Shown: piece after piece, positions 1 through 8,598 of the stretch | How the letters are laid out: each line of letters opens with the position of its first letter | How positions within the stretch are numbered: the stretch's first letter is position 1 | Source: Sinorhizobium sp. 8-89 | Lineage (GTDB): Bacteria; Pseudomonadota; Alphaproteobacteria; Rhizobiales; Rhizobiaceae | Direction: 5' to 3' | NCBI RefSeq assembly: GCF_030124325.1 | Contig: NZ_JASKLR010000005.1 | Coordinates: 1-64,000 of the forward strand | Length of the DNA: 64,000 nucleotides | Program-made: the position numbers and the translations under genes | The notes under the pieces: model-generated | What the model was told of the DNA's origin: nothing | What the model saw: the letters and a program-made list of their open reading frames with translations, nothing else | Database searches by the model: none

Positions 1-9
1 TCTCCACTT

Positions 10-1113
10 CTAGTGCTCCGTCGGCAGCACCGGGATCGGCTCGCGGGTCACATCGACGCCGGCGAAGATCTTCGCGCTCTCGGAAATGCCCGGCAGGCGC
101 TCGTGCAGCACGGCCGGATCGAGGTGGTCGAGATGCAGGAAGATGTGGTCCTTGTTCTTGCCGACGCCGCGGCCCTCGCGGATTTCCAGCGTCATGCAGC
201 GCGAAACAACGTCACGCGAGGCGAGATCCTTGGCCGACGGGGCATAACGCTCCATGAAGCGCTCGCCCTCGGCGTTGACGAGATAACCGCCCTCGCCGCG
301 CGCGCCTTCGGTGATCAGGCAGCCCGAGCCGTAGATGCCGGTCGGGTGGAACTGCACGAACTCCATGTCCTGGAGCGGCAGGCCCGCGCGGGCGATCATG
401 CCGCCGCCGTCGCCGGTGCAGGTATGAGCCGAGGTCGCCGAGAAATAGGCGCGGCCATAACCCCCGGTCGCCAGCACCACCATTTTCGCCGAGAAGCGGT
501 GGATCGTGCCGTCGTCGAGGTTCCAGGCGACGACGCCGGTGCAGCGCCCGTCGTCCGACATGATCAGGTCGATGGCGAAATATTCGATGAAGAATTCGGC
601 GTTGTTCCGGAGCGATTGGCCGTAGAGCGTGTGCAGGATCGCATGGCCTGTGCGGTCGGCAACCGCGCAGGTGCGCTGCACCGGCGGGCCTTCGCCAAAA
701 TTCTGCATATGACCGCCGAACGGCCGCTGGTAGATCTTGCCTTCCTCGTTGCGCGAGAACGGCACGCCGTAGTGTTCGAGCTCATAGACCGCCTTCGGCG
801 CTTCCATGGTCAGATACTGCATTGCATCGACATCGCCGAGCCAGTCGGAGCCCTTGACGGTGTCGTAGAGATGCCACTGCCAGCTGTCCGGCGTCATGTT
901 CTGCAGCGACGCGGCAATGCCGCCCTGGGCGGCGACGGTGTGCGAGCGCGTCGGAAAGACCTTGGTGATGCAGGCCGTCTTCAGGCCCTGTTCGGCCATG
1001 CCGAGGGTGGCGCGCAAGCCGGCGCCGCCGGCACCGACGACGACGACGTCGAAGGCGTGATCGACATATTGATAGGCCTTGCCGTTTGCAGCGGGTGAAC
1101 TGATCGATGCCAT
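10..1113 (-). CDS. sdhA: Succinate dehydrogenase flavoprotein subunit, ends early at window edge
   Basis: Catalytic FAD subunit of complex II, oxidising succinate to fumarate on the inner face of the cytoplasmic membrane. The N-terminal dinucleotide fold ([13 protein letters not shown]), the flavinylation segment [11 protein letters not shown], and the [15 protein letters not shown] and ASRDVVSR motifs are all visible. The start is placed at MASISS rather than an earlier in-frame ATG because it matches known SdhA N-termini. Only 367 residues are present against about 610 in the family. A TAG at 10-12 falls just after PVLPTEH, where the family reads PTVHYNMGG, and the last bases of the window no longer match the family. 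This could be an assembly or contig-edge artefact or a real truncation. It follows sdhC and sdhD in one operon. Confidence 0.93.
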   Translation of the reverse strand: MASISSPAANGKAYQYVDHAFDVVVVGAGGAGLRATLGMAEQGLKTACITKVFPTRSHTVAAQGGIAASLQNMTPDSWQWHLYDTVKGSDWLGDVDAMQYLTMEAPKAVYELEHYGVPFSRNEEGKIYQRPFGGHMQNFGEGPPVQRTCAVADRTGHAILHTLYGQSLRNNAEFFIEYFAIDLIMSDDGRCTGVVAWNLDDGTIHRFSAKMVVLATGGYGRAYFSATSAHTCTGDGGGMIARAGLPLQDMEFVQFHPTGIYGSGCLITEGARGEGGYLVNAEGERFMERYAPSAKDLASRDVVSRCMTLEIREGRGVGKNKDHIFLHLDHLDPAVLHERLPGISESAKIFAGVDVTREPIPVLPTEH

Positions 1114-1120
1114 GACGAAA

Positions 1121-1507
1121 TTACCCTGCAAAAGCGATCTTCAGGATGGCGAAAAGACAGAGCCCGCCGATCGCGATCGCGAAAAATGTGTTGAGCATGA
1201 GAAGAGCGATCTTGGCGCCTTCGCCATGCACGTAGTCTTCGATGATCACCTGCATGCCGATTCTCATGTGTGTGAGAGCCGAAACGAGCACGAGGCCCAT
1301 AATCACCGCCACAAACGGATTGGAGAGCGCCGCGACGACCTCCGCATGCGGGGCGCCGGCGTAGCGGGCAACGAAGAACACGAAAAAGATCAGCAACGGA
1401 ACGTTGGAAACGGCCGTCAGGCGCTGGCGCCAGAAATGATCGGTCCCCTCCTTGGCGGAGCCGAGGCCGCGAACCTTGCCGAGAGGTGTGCGCATATCCA
1501 TCTTCAT
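1121..1507 (-). CDS. sdhD: Succinate dehydrogenase membrane anchor subunit
   Basis: Small hydrophobic anchor of complex II that carries quinone and haem contacts. The 128-residue product has three membrane segments (about residues 36-50, 65-85 and 102-124). The middle one is followed by [18 protein letters not shown], the conserved alphaproteobacterial SdhD segment. It starts [14 protein letters not shown]; a start two codons further in is also possible. It lies 7 bases upstream of sdhA and 5 bases after the sdhC stop, so the three genes are clearly one transcript. Confidence 0.93.
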   Translation of the reverse strand: MKMDMRTPLGKVRGLGSAKEGTDHFWRQRLTAVSNVPLLIFFVFFVARYAGAPHAEVVAALSNPFVAVIMGLVLVSALTHMRIGMQVIIEDYVHGEGAKIALLMLNTFFAIAIGGLCLFAILKIAFAG

Positions 1508-1512
1508 TCCCC

Positions 1513-1908
1513 TCAGTAGCGGACCAGATAGCCGATCACCCAGATCAGCAGCGTCAGAGCCACCGATCCGACGATCGTCGCCTTCGCCATCTTCGTTGCG
1601 AAATGCTTCTCGTAGCCGTAGCCGAGATCCCAGACGAAGTGGCGAATACCGCCGAGCATGTGATGAACCAGCGTCCAGGTGTATCCGAAGAGGACGAGCT
1701 TGCCGATCAATGTGCCAAACAGCCAGCTGACCCAATCGTAATAGGCCGCACCGGAAGCCGCGGCGATCAGCCACCACGCGACCAGGATCGTGCCGAAATA
1801 CAGGGCGCCGCCGGTAATGCGGTGCACAATGGACATCACCATGGTCGGGATAGGTTTGTAGATTTGAAGATGCGGCGAAAGCGGCCGGCTTCTTGTGACA
1901 TTCGTCAT
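1513..1908 (-). CDS. sdhC: Succinate dehydrogenase cytochrome b556 subunit
   Basis: The first gene of the sdhCDA(B) operon, encoding the cytochrome b556 anchor. The product has 131 residues: [13 protein letters not shown] at the N-terminus, [14 protein letters not shown] in the first helix, and the haem-ligand helix [13 protein letters not shown] in the middle. Three membrane helices are visible. The ATG at 1908 was chosen over the longer open frame because it gives the family N-terminus and is preceded by a GAGG ribosome site. The promoter should lie in the gap up to 2214. Confidence 0.94.
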   Translation of the reverse strand: MTNVTRSRPLSPHLQIYKPIPTMVMSIVHRITGGALYFGTILVAWWLIAAASGAAYYDWVSWLFGTLIGKLVLFGYTWTLVHHMLGGIRHFVWDLGYGYEKHFATKMAKATIVGSVALTLLIWVIGYLVRY

Positions 1909-2214
1909 CGGAACCTCACGGAATGACCGGATTCCACGCCCAAAACTGGATCGCATTCGTCCGGTATCGCACACGATTGTGCGCAATTCAGTCATCCGGA
2001 CCTTTAATCACCATAAGGCTTAACGACAAGTGTGTTTGCGGTGCAAAATCAATTTAATCGATTAGACGAAAAACGGCATTTTTCGGCCTCGCTAAGACAT
2101 CGGACGGAATTAACGATAAGCGCAGAAAACATAAGCAAATCCGTGACATTTGCCGGCGGTTGGCCCAGGATGGCGTTAAGGATTTGTTAAGGATCATCCG
2201 GAGGGCACGGCAGA
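1909..2214. other. Divergent intergenic region before sdhC and a secreted-protein gene
   Basis: This 306-base AT-richer stretch lies between two divergent genes and should hold both promoters. A perfect 7-base inverted repeat (CGAAAAA, 5-base loop, TTTTTCG) sits at 2067-2085. A GGAGGG ribosome site precedes the rightward gene at 2215. No recognisable operator was identified. Confidence 0.5.
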
Positions 2215-2862
2215 ATGAATCTGTTGCGAGCGGTCCATGCGACCAAAGTTCTAGCGCTGGCCTGCGCTCTGGTGATGACGGCAGAGATGCCTGCGATGGC
2301 GGGCGACCGGCAGGGTTTATCTGAGGTCGAGACCCGCGTCCGGCATATAAGACTGCACCGAAAGCCGCATCACGCATGGCGCGATTGGCATCACGGCCAC
2401 CGCAAATTTGCCGACCGCAGAAGGCACCGCTCCGTTGTGTCCGGCTTTGACGACTTTTCTTTGTTCAATCGGGACCTGCAAGACGTGAAGACCCGCACCC
2501 GGCACGTACGGATGAAGCACCGTCTACGGCACCATGCCAAGCGTGATTGGCGCCGCGACCATGGTGTGGTCGTGATCGGCGGAGGCTATGGTTTCAGCTC
2601 CTATAATGGCTTCGGTTCTTACGGCGGCGACGACTTTCCTTCAGTCACCCCTGGCATCGGAACCTATGCCGGCGGCATTTCCGCCTTCCGACAGGAGGGC
2701 AACGGCATCTATTTCCGCCAATACGGCAATTCCAGCTATTTCGGCGAGGATGCGGTCGATGCCGCCCCGCCGCTGAAGCGCGCTAAGATCATCGTCGTCT
2801 CGCCGCAACCGAACGACCGCGTCTGCTCCTGGGAACACGGCGTCTGCGTCATCCGGCCATAA
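2215..2862 (+). CDS. Secreted basic protein with an internal duplication
   Basis: A 215-residue protein of unknown function. Residues 1-29 form a signal peptide ending AMAG. Two related basic histidine-rich blocks follow: residues about 34-62 (EVETRVRHIRLHRKPHHAW) and about 89-118 (DVKTRTRHVRMKHRLRHHA), each followed by RDW. This looks like an internal duplication. The rest is rich in glycine, serine and tyrosine (GGGYGFSSYNGFGSYGG), and two cysteines lie near the C-terminus. It starts at an ATG with a GGAGGG ribosome site. Periplasmic or surface location is inferred from the signal peptide; no function can be assigned. Confidence 0.8.
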   Translation: MNLLRAVHATKVLALACALVMTAEMPAMAGDRQGLSEVETRVRHIRLHRKPHHAWRDWHHGHRKFADRRRHRSVVSGFDDFSLFNRDLQDVKTRTRHVRMKHRLRHHAKRDWRRDHGVVVIGGGYGFSSYNGFGSYGGDDFPSVTPGIGTYAGGISAFRQEGNGIYFRQYGNSSYFGEDAVDAAPPLKRAKIIVVSPQPNDRVCSWEHGVCVIRP

Positions 2863-2864
2863 AG

Positions 2865-2956
2865 CGCGTCGCTTTCAAGCGAATTTATGCAACGCGCTTT
2901 GCAGCTTTGTTTTTTGCATTCGTTGTCCAAAACCGCTGCGTAGTTTTGGACAACAG
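2865..2956. repeat. Rhizobial intergenic palindromic repeat
   Basis: A short dispersed element of a type common in Rhizobiaceae intergenic DNA. It has two parts: an imperfect palindrome around AGCGCGTCGCTTTCAAGCG, and a perfect 11-base inverted repeat at 2923-2933 and 2943-2953 (TTGTCCAAAAC / GTTTTGGACAA). It lies between two convergent genes and could also act in transcript ending. Confidence 0.6.
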
Positions 2957-2977
2957 GCATTAGGCCCGCGATCCCGC

Positions 2978-3643
2978 TCAATCGCCGACGGCTTCGGCCG
3001 GTTCGAAGCGCCAGACGGTTGTGCGCTTTACCTCACTGTCTTCGAGCGCCCGCGTGACCGGCACCTCATAGGTCGCGAGCGCCGTCATCATCTGTCGCGG
3101 GCAATAGGCGCGTCCGGGATCTCCGACGAGCACCGCCGCTCCCGCCCTCGCCAATCCGGCGAACCAGGGGCGGAGCAGATCTGCAAAAGCCTTGTCGTAA
3201 AAGACGTCGCCGGCGAGGTAGACATCGGCGACCTTCGGCTCGCCGATGATGTTCCGGTTGCTGAACCCGATTTCCACCCCGTTCAGTTCCGCATTCAGCC
3301 GTACCGCCGTTTCCGCCCAGGGATCGATGTCGACGGCGAGCACGGAAGAGGCACCCGCCCTCATGGCCGCGATTGCAACCAAGCCGGAGCCGGAGGCGAA
3401 ATCGATGACGCGGCGCCCGCGTATGGATTCCGGATGATCGAGGATATGGCGCGCAAGCCCCTGCCCGCCCGCCCAGGCGAAAGCCCAGAATGGCGGCGGC
3501 AGACCGATCTCCTCCAGTTCCTCTTCCGTCGTCAGCCAGAGATCATGCGCCTCGCTTGCAAGATGCAATCTGATCTCCGGCACATGCGGCGGCGAAAGGA
3601 CGCCGGTATTGGCGCGGATGAAGCTTTCGGGATCGGTCTTCAA
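2978..3643 (-). CDS. Class I SAM methyltransferase, ETF-beta lysine methyltransferase-like (COG3897)
   Basis: Predicted protein lysine methyltransferase. The product starts with KTDPESFIRANTGVLSPPHVPEI, then FWAFAWAGGQGLARHILDHP, the SAM-binding motif VIDFASGSGLVAIAAM and the acidic VLAVDIDPWAE. This is the COG3897 pattern, whose characterised members methylate electron transfer flavoprotein beta. No ATG fits; a TTG at 3643 gives the expected N-terminus (221 residues) and lies just after the stop of the EVE gene. An alternative GTG further upstream has a GGAGG site but would extend into the EVE gene. The exact substrate is inferred from family membership. Confidence 0.75.
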   Translation of the reverse strand: MKTDPESFIRANTGVLSPPHVPEIRLHLASEAHDLWLTTEEELEEIGLPPPFWAFAWAGGQGLARHILDHPESIRGRRVIDFASGSGLVAIAAMRAGASSVLAVDIDPWAETAVRLNAELNGVEIGFSNRNIIGEPKVADVYLAGDVFYDKAFADLLRPWFAGLARAGAAVLVGDPGRAYCPRQMMTALATYEVPVTRALEDSEVKRTTVWRFEPAEAVGD

Positions 3644-3654
3644 GGAAAGGGATC

Positions 3655-4086
3655 TCAGCGCGGCGGATTGTCGAGGCCGCCCATGCGGCAAACCTCGATC
3701 CACTCGTCCTCCGTAACCGGCTGCACTGACAGCCGCATCGAGGTTACCAGCGACATCTTGGCGAGCTTCGGGTTCTCCTTGATCTCCTTCAAGGAGACCG
3801 GACGCGGCACGTCCATAACGGCACGGATATCGACGCAATCCCAGCGGAGATCGCCCTCGGCCGTCGAATCCGGGTGCGAGACGGCGCAAACTTCGGTGAT
3901 GCCGACAATCTCCAGCCCTTCGTTGGAGTGGTAGAAGAAACCTTTATCGCCGATCTTCATCGCCCGCATGTTGTTGCGCGCCTGATAGTTGCGCACGCCG
4001 GTCCATTCCGTGCCTTTCTCGCCCGCGTCCTTCTGCATCTGCCAGGACCATTTGGCCGGTTCGGATTTGTAAAGCCAGAACGCCAT
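3655..4086 (-). CDS. EVE domain protein (thymocyte nuclear protein 1-like)
   Basis: A 143-residue single-domain protein. MAFWLYKSEPAKWSW at the start, WTGVRNYQARNNMR, and GDKGFFYHSNEG are the signature of the EVE fold, which binds modified bases. The length is normal for the family. It is the middle gene of a close leftward run (YciI-like, EVE, methyltransferase) with gaps of 6 and 11 bases. The ligand is unknown. Confidence 0.88.
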   Translation of the reverse strand: MAFWLYKSEPAKWSWQMQKDAGEKGTEWTGVRNYQARNNMRAMKIGDKGFFYHSNEGLEIVGITEVCAVSHPDSTAEGDLRWDCVDIRAVMDVPRPVSLKEIKENPKLAKMSLVTSMRLSVQPVTEDEWIEVCRMGGLDNPPR

Positions 4087-4092
4087 CGCCGT

Positions 4093-4386
4093 TTAAGCCT
4101 CCGGATTGTTGAAGACCCAGTTGTAGGCCTTGATCTCGACATTCGAAAAAAGGCCCGCCTTGGCATAAGGGTCGGCCTCGGCGATTGCCTTCGCCTCTTC
4201 GCGCGTTTCCGTCTGGACGATCACCAGACTTCCCGTCGGCTTGCCATCCTCGCCGAGAAAGGGACCGGCGATCTTGAGGATGCCTTTGGCGTTGAGGTCG
4301 TTGAGGTAGGCGACGTGGGCCGGGCGCGTATCCAGCCTCAACTGCAGCCCGCCGGGCTTGTCCGTGCATAGAAGTGCGAAGAGCAT
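4093..4386 (-). CDS. YciI-like protein
   Basis: A 97-residue ferredoxin-fold protein. MLFALLCTDKPGGLQLR at the start and AGPFLGEDGKPTGSLVIV in the middle match the YciI family, with the C-terminal YNWVFNNPEA. The start at 4386 was chosen because a strong AGGAGG ribosome site precedes it. Its function is unknown; it is probably co-transcribed with the EVE gene. Confidence 0.88.
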   Translation of the reverse strand: MLFALLCTDKPGGLQLRLDTRPAHVAYLNDLNAKGILKIAGPFLGEDGKPTGSLVIVQTETREEAKAIAEADPYAKAGLFSNVEIKAYNWVFNNPEA

Positions 4387-4462
4387 GATTCCTCCTGACG
4401 TTATCGTTTGGCGCGGGATCCGGGCGGTAAATCGCCCCACGCTTGCCCATCCCGCTGCCGAA

Positions 4463-5467
4463 TCATTCCTGAGTTATCGGGCGCGACATCAGCTGCTCCA
4501 GAGCGGTGCGGACATCGCGCCTTCCGTCGATGATGGCGGCGACCGCCTCGGTAATCGGCATGTCGACGCCGAGGTCGAGTGCGACGCGGGCTGCGACCGA
4601 AGCGGCGAAGGCGCCCTCGACCAGTTCGCCGCCGCCCTGCCCAGTCGCGCGTCCGTCCTTGCCGAGTGCGATGCCGAAGCGCAGGTTGCGCGATTGATGG
4701 CTCGTCGCGGTCAGCACGAGGTCGCCGAGCCCGGAAAGACCGCGAACCGTATCGGCCTCGCCGCCCTGGGCAACGACGAAGCGGGACATTTCAGCAAGAC
4801 CGCGGGAAATCAGCGCCGCGCGCGCCGAATCGCCAAGACCCGCGCCCTCGACGATGCCACAGGCGATCGCCAGCACGTTCTTCAGGGCGCCGCCGAGTTG
4901 CACGCCGACACGGTCGGCCGAGGGGTAGAGCCGAAACGTCCGGCTCGAAAGCGTCTCGGCGAGTTCCGTCGCTGTCTCGCTGTCGCGCGCCGCGATCACC
5001 ATTGCCGTCGGCAAGCCCTTGGCGATATCGGCGGCAAAACCTGGACCGGAAAGGACACCAATCTTGCGGGCCGGCAACTCCTCGTCGAGCACGTCGGTCA
5101 GGAGCCGGCCGGTCGCTTGCTCCATCCCCTTGGCACAGGTGACGATCGTCGCATCGGTGCCGATCCAGCCGCCGTAGCTGCGGGCAGCGGCCCGATGCTC
5201 CTGCGAGGGCATGGCGAAGAGGACGACATCGGCGTCCGTCAGCACAGTCGTATCGGCGGAAAAAGCAAGTCCCGCCGGAAGCGGAATGCCTGGCAGGAAC
5301 GCGTCGTTCCGGCGCGTGCGGCGGCACTCCTCGACTGCCTCCTGTCGCCGGCCAAGCAACGTCACTTTGGCATTACCGGTCGCTGCCGCTACGGCGGCAA
5401 GCGCGGTCCCGAAGGCTCCGGCTCCAACGACGACGATCTTCGGTTTTTCGCTCATCTTGTCCATCAT
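4463..5467 (-). CDS. gpsA: NAD(P)-dependent glycerol-3-phosphate dehydrogenase
   Basis: Reduces dihydroxyacetone phosphate to sn-glycerol 3-phosphate for phospholipid synthesis in the cytosol. The 334-residue protein shows the Rossmann motif [13 protein letters not shown], the substrate segment [17 protein letters not shown], the catalytic-lysine region [14 protein letters not shown] and [14 protein letters not shown]. Length is normal. The start codon overlaps the tsaD stop by four bases (ATGA), so the two are translationally coupled; tsaD-gpsA is a common alphaproteobacterial order. Confidence 0.96.
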   Translation of the reverse strand: MMDKMSEKPKIVVVGAGAFGTALAAVAAATGNAKVTLLGRRQEAVEECRRTRRNDAFLPGIPLPAGLAFSADTTVLTDADVVLFAMPSQEHRAAARSYGGWIGTDATIVTCAKGMEQATGRLLTDVLDEELPARKIGVLSGPGFAADIAKGLPTAMVIAARDSETATELAETLSSRTFRLYPSADRVGVQLGGALKNVLAIACGIVEGAGLGDSARAALISRGLAEMSRFVVAQGGEADTVRGLSGLGDLVLTATSHQSRNLRFGIALGKDGRATGQGGGELVEGAFAASVAARVALDLGVDMPITEAVAAIIDGRRDVRTALEQLMSRPITQE

Positions 5468-6558
5468 GCCTTGGCGCCACGCTTGCCGGAGCCGATCAAT
5501 GCCTGTGCTTGGCTATCGAGCGGCCAACGCGAGCGCGGCGCGACATCGAGGCCATCGGCCGCCAGTCCCGCCGCAAGCCGTTCGGCACCAGCCCAGGCGA
5601 TCATTGCCGCATTGTCGGTGCAAAGCTGAAGCGGCGGCGCTACGAAGCGGAAGCCGTTCGCGTCGCAAAGATCCTGAAGCGTCGCCCGCAGCTCCTGATT
5701 GGCGGCAACACCGCCGGCGACGACGAGAGCCGGTTCAGGGACAGTGGCGAACTCGGCCTTGAACCGCTTCAGCCCGCGTCCGACGCGGTCCTTCAGAGTG
5801 CGCGAGATGGCACGCTGGAACGAGGCGCAGATGTCGGCGACATCCTGCTCCGTCACGGGCTCCAGCGACTGCGACGCCTGGCGAACGGCCGTCTTCAGGC
5901 CGGAGAAGGAAAAATCGAGCCGCGCATCGCCGACGAGCGGGCGCGGAAAGTCGAAGCGCCTGGGATCGCCCGTCCGGGCCGCGCGCTCGACCGCCGGACC
6001 GCCCGGATAGGGAAGGCCGAGAAGCTTTGCGGTCTTGTCGAAGGCTTCGCCGAGTGCATCGTCGATCGTCGTGCCCCAGCGTTCGTAGTCGCCGACGCCT
6101 TTCACCAGGATCAGTTGCGTGTGGCCGCCCGAGACAAGCAGCATCAGATATGGAAACGTCAGGCCATCCGTCAGCCGCGCCGTTAGTGCGTGGCCCTCGA
6201 GATGATTGACGGCGTAAAGCGGCTTGCCCGTCGCCCGCGCGATCGCCTTGCCGGTCATCAGCCCGACGATCAGGCCGCCGATCAGGCCGGGACCACTTGT
6301 CGCAGCGATCGCGTCTATGTCTTCAAGTTTGACGCCGGCGCGCAGGAGCGCTTCCTCGATCAGCGTATCGAGCGCCTCGACATGAGCGCGGGCGGCAATC
6401 TCCGGAACCACACCGCCATAGGCGCTATGCTCTTCGAGTTGGCTGAGCACGACATCGCCAAGGATCCGGCCGCTGCCGTCCTTTTCCCGCAGCACGACGG
6501 ACGCCGCCGTTTCGTCGCAGCTTGTTTCGATGCCGAGGATACGCAGGGGCGCGGACAT
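5464..6558 (-). CDS. tsaD: tRNA N6-threonylcarbamoyladenosine transferase subunit TsaD
   Basis: Transfers the threonylcarbamoyl group to A37 of ANN-decoding tRNAs. The ASKHA-fold signature [15 protein letters not shown] is at the N-terminus, the metal-binding HxxxH is in [12 protein letters not shown], and SGGHTQL and FSGLKTAV are present. The 364-residue start at MSAPLRILG was preferred over an earlier ATG because it matches the family. It is first in the pair with gpsA and divergent from hemC, from which it is separated by a palindromic repeat. Confidence 0.96.
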   Translation of the reverse strand: MSAPLRILGIETSCDETAASVVLREKDGSGRILGDVVLSQLEEHSAYGGVVPEIAARAHVEALDTLIEEALLRAGVKLEDIDAIAATSGPGLIGGLIVGLMTGKAIARATGKPLYAVNHLEGHALTARLTDGLTFPYLMLLVSGGHTQLILVKGVGDYERWGTTIDDALGEAFDKTAKLLGLPYPGGPAVERAARTGDPRRFDFPRPLVGDARLDFSFSGLKTAVRQASQSLEPVTEQDVADICASFQRAISRTLKDRVGRGLKRFKAEFATVPEPALVVAGGVAANQELRATLQDLCDANGFRFVAPPLQLCTDNAAMIAWAGAERLAAGLAADGLDVAPRSRWPLDSQAQALIGSGKRGAKA

Positions 6559-6599
6559 ATGTGGTCTACTCAAAGATTGCGGTCGCACCGAAAGGTGGG

Positions 6600-6722
6600 T
6601 ACACGGAACTTGTGTCAGCGCCGTGCGTCTTTCAGAAGCACAAAGGACGCTGTAACGCTTTGAACTGCTGCATGGTTTTATCCTTAAATCGGTCCCGATT
6701 TAAGGAACCATGCAGTAACAAT
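6600..6722. repeat. Dispersed palindromic repeat, copy 1
   Basis: Lies between the divergent tsaD and hemC. It consists of a GC-rich palindromic part (about 6620-6652) and a long near-perfect inverted repeat at 6668-6715. The latter has outer arms CTGCATGGTT / AACCATGCAG and inner arms CCTTAAATCGG / CCGATTTAAGG. Related copies are at about 14024-14124, 15537-15634, 20752-20821 and, as a fragment, 57795-57830. Confidence 0.8.
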
Positions 6723-6734
6723 GGATGACCGAGG

Positions 6735-7664
6735 ATGCAAACGAAACCTTTCCGCATCGGGACCCGGGGCAGTCCGCTGGCGCTCGCCCAGACGCATGAA
6801 ACGCGCGACCGGCTGGCCGCTGCCCATGGTCTGCCGCCGGAAATGTTCGAGGTCGTGATCCTGTCCACCAAGGGAGACCGGATCACCGACCGGTCGCTAG
6901 CGGAGATCGGCGGCAAGGGCCTGTTCACCGAGGAGCTCGAACAACAGCTTCTGTCGGGCGACCTCGATTTCGCCGTGCATTCGTCGAAGGACATGCCGAC
7001 GAAGCTGCCCGACGGGCTCTTTCTCTCCGCCTTCCTGCCACGCGAAGACATTCGCGACGCCTTCGTCGGACGCACGGCGCCGAGACTTCTAGACCTGCCG
7101 CATGGCGCCACCGTCGGCTCATCTTCGCTGCGTCGCCAGGCGCTCATTCGGCGCCTCCGGCCCGACATCAACGTGATCACCTATCGCGGCCAGGTGGAAA
7201 CACGACTGCGCAAGCTCGCCGAAGGCCAGGTCGACGGCACCCTTCTCGCCTATGCCGGCTTGAAGCGGCTCGGCATGACCGACGTACCGACCGAACTGCT
7301 CGATCCGGCGGAATTTCCGCCGGCGCCGGCGCAAGGGGCGATCTGCATCGAGAGCCGCATCGGCGACACCCGGGTTAATACGCTGCTTGCGGCCATCGAC
7401 GATCGGCGCACGCACGAGGCCGTCTCCTGCGAGCGCGGCTTCCTCGCGACGCTTGACGGCTCCTGCCGCACGCCGATCGCCGGGCACGCCGTCTCCGACG
7501 GCACGCATATCCACTTTTCCGGCATGATCCTGACGCCAGATGGCGCTACCTGCCATCGCATCGCCGTCGACGGCAAGGCGGCGGAGGCCGCCGACCTGGG
7601 ACGCAGGGCCGGCGAGGAAATCCGCGCCAAGGCCGGACCGGGATTCTTTTCGAGCTGGGCGTGA
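6735..7664 (+). CDS. hemC: Porphobilinogen deaminase (hydroxymethylbilane synthase)
   Basis: Joins four porphobilinogen units into hydroxymethylbilane for haem, sirohaem and cobalamin synthesis. The 309-residue protein begins [15 protein letters not shown], has HSSKDMPT with the catalytic aspartate region, SSLRRQA, and the dipyrromethane-cofactor cysteine in [13 protein letters not shown]. It is followed after three bases by hemD, so the two consecutive enzymes are co-translated. Confidence 0.97.
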   Translation: MQTKPFRIGTRGSPLALAQTHETRDRLAAAHGLPPEMFEVVILSTKGDRITDRSLAEIGGKGLFTEELEQQLLSGDLDFAVHSSKDMPTKLPDGLFLSAFLPREDIRDAFVGRTAPRLLDLPHGATVGSSSLRRQALIRRLRPDINVITYRGQVETRLRKLAEGQVDGTLLAYAGLKRLGMTDVPTELLDPAEFPPAPAQGAICIESRIGDTRVNTLLAAIDDRRTHEAVSCERGFLATLDGSCRTPIAGHAVSDGTHIHFSGMILTPDGATCHRIAVDGKAAEAADLGRRAGEEIRAKAGPGFFSSWA

Positions 7665-7667
7665 GCG

Positions 7668-8381
7668 ATGCGCGTGCTCGTCACTCGGCCGCGTCCGGCC
7701 GCTGCTGCGACGGCTCTGAAGCTCGAGGCGATGGGCCACGAACCGATCCTGCTGCCGCTGATGCAGGCGGAGCATCTGGTAACCGCTCTCGCGAGCGCAT
7801 TGAAGCAAAGGTATGGCGCCATCGCGCTGACGAGCGCGGAAGCAACCCGCGTCCTGGCGGCGCTGGGCCGCGCGCTTGAACCGCATCTTGCGACACCGCT
7901 CTTCTGCGTCGGCGAGGCAACCGGCCGGGCCGCAGCAGCCCTCGGATTCACCGATATTCATGTCGGACCGGGCACGGGCGAGGGTCTCGCGGACACCATC
8001 GCGACTGCGTTCGACGCGGGGCTAGCGGAACCGCTGCTCTATCTCGCCGGTTCGCCGCGCTCCGATGGCCTCGAGCGGGCGCTTCATCAACGAGGCATCG
8101 GTCACAGGACCATTGAATGCTATCGGATGACGCCGGTCGTGCTTCGCCCCGACGCGCTCTCCGACCTTCTCCGCGTGGGGCAACTTGACGCCGCGCTGCT
8201 CTATTCGCGCGAAAACGCGCGGCAGCTTGCCGCCCTTCTCTCGGAAGGCAATCTCGGCGCAGCCGCGTTTTCGCGGCGCTATCTCTGCCTGAGCACGTCG
8301 ATAGCGGAGATTTTGCCGCCTGATGCGGCTGCGGAAGTCGCCTCGATGCCGGATGAGGAGCACCTTCTGCAACTTCTCTGA
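7668..8381 (+). CDS. hemD: Uroporphyrinogen-III synthase
   Basis: Closes and inverts ring D of hydroxymethylbilane to give uroporphyrinogen III. The 237-residue sequence is weakly conserved, as usual for HemD, but VLVTRPRPAAAATALKLEAMGHEPI at the N-terminus (split as RVLVTRPRP and GHEPILLPL) and YLAGSPRSDGLERAL in the second domain fit the family. It follows hemC directly, and mic60 and hemY come next, a known alphaproteobacterial order. Confidence 0.92.
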   Translation: MRVLVTRPRPAAAATALKLEAMGHEPILLPLMQAEHLVTALASALKQRYGAIALTSAEATRVLAALGRALEPHLATPLFCVGEATGRAAAALGFTDIHVGPGTGEGLADTIATAFDAGLAEPLLYLAGSPRSDGLERALHQRGIGHRTIECYRMTPVVLRPDALSDLLRVGQLDAALLYSRENARQLAALLSEGNLGAAAFSRRYLCLSTSIAEILPPDAAAEVASMPDEEHLLQLL

Positions 8382-8598
8382 TCCGCGCAGGCGGCGATAT
8401 CTCGGCAGAATATTCAACGCCGCATGTTCGAGGCGCGAACAGCAAAGCCGGCACCGGTTCTCCGCGCATGTGCCGCCCTCCAATCTGGTGAACTGATGCA
8501 TTTCCGGCAAAAACGGACTTGGGGGCTTTCCCTCGCGAGTTCGCCTGACTAGGTTTGTCTTGACAAGCCGACTGGCACTGTAACGGTAAGAGGTCACC
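8382..8598 (+). promoter_or_regulatory. Possible promoter between hemD and mic60
   Basis: A 217-base gap inside an otherwise close gene run. A perfect TTGACA hexamer is at 8560-8565, about 35 bases before the mic60 start, but no convincing -10 hexamer is at ideal spacing. GTAAGAGG just before the ATG can serve as ribosome site. The mic60-hemY pair may therefore have its own promoter. Confidence 0.3.

Noticed and set aside
13-1098. Long + strand open frame opposite sdhA
   Set aside because: Antisense shadow of a conserved gene in high-GC DNA; no family match.
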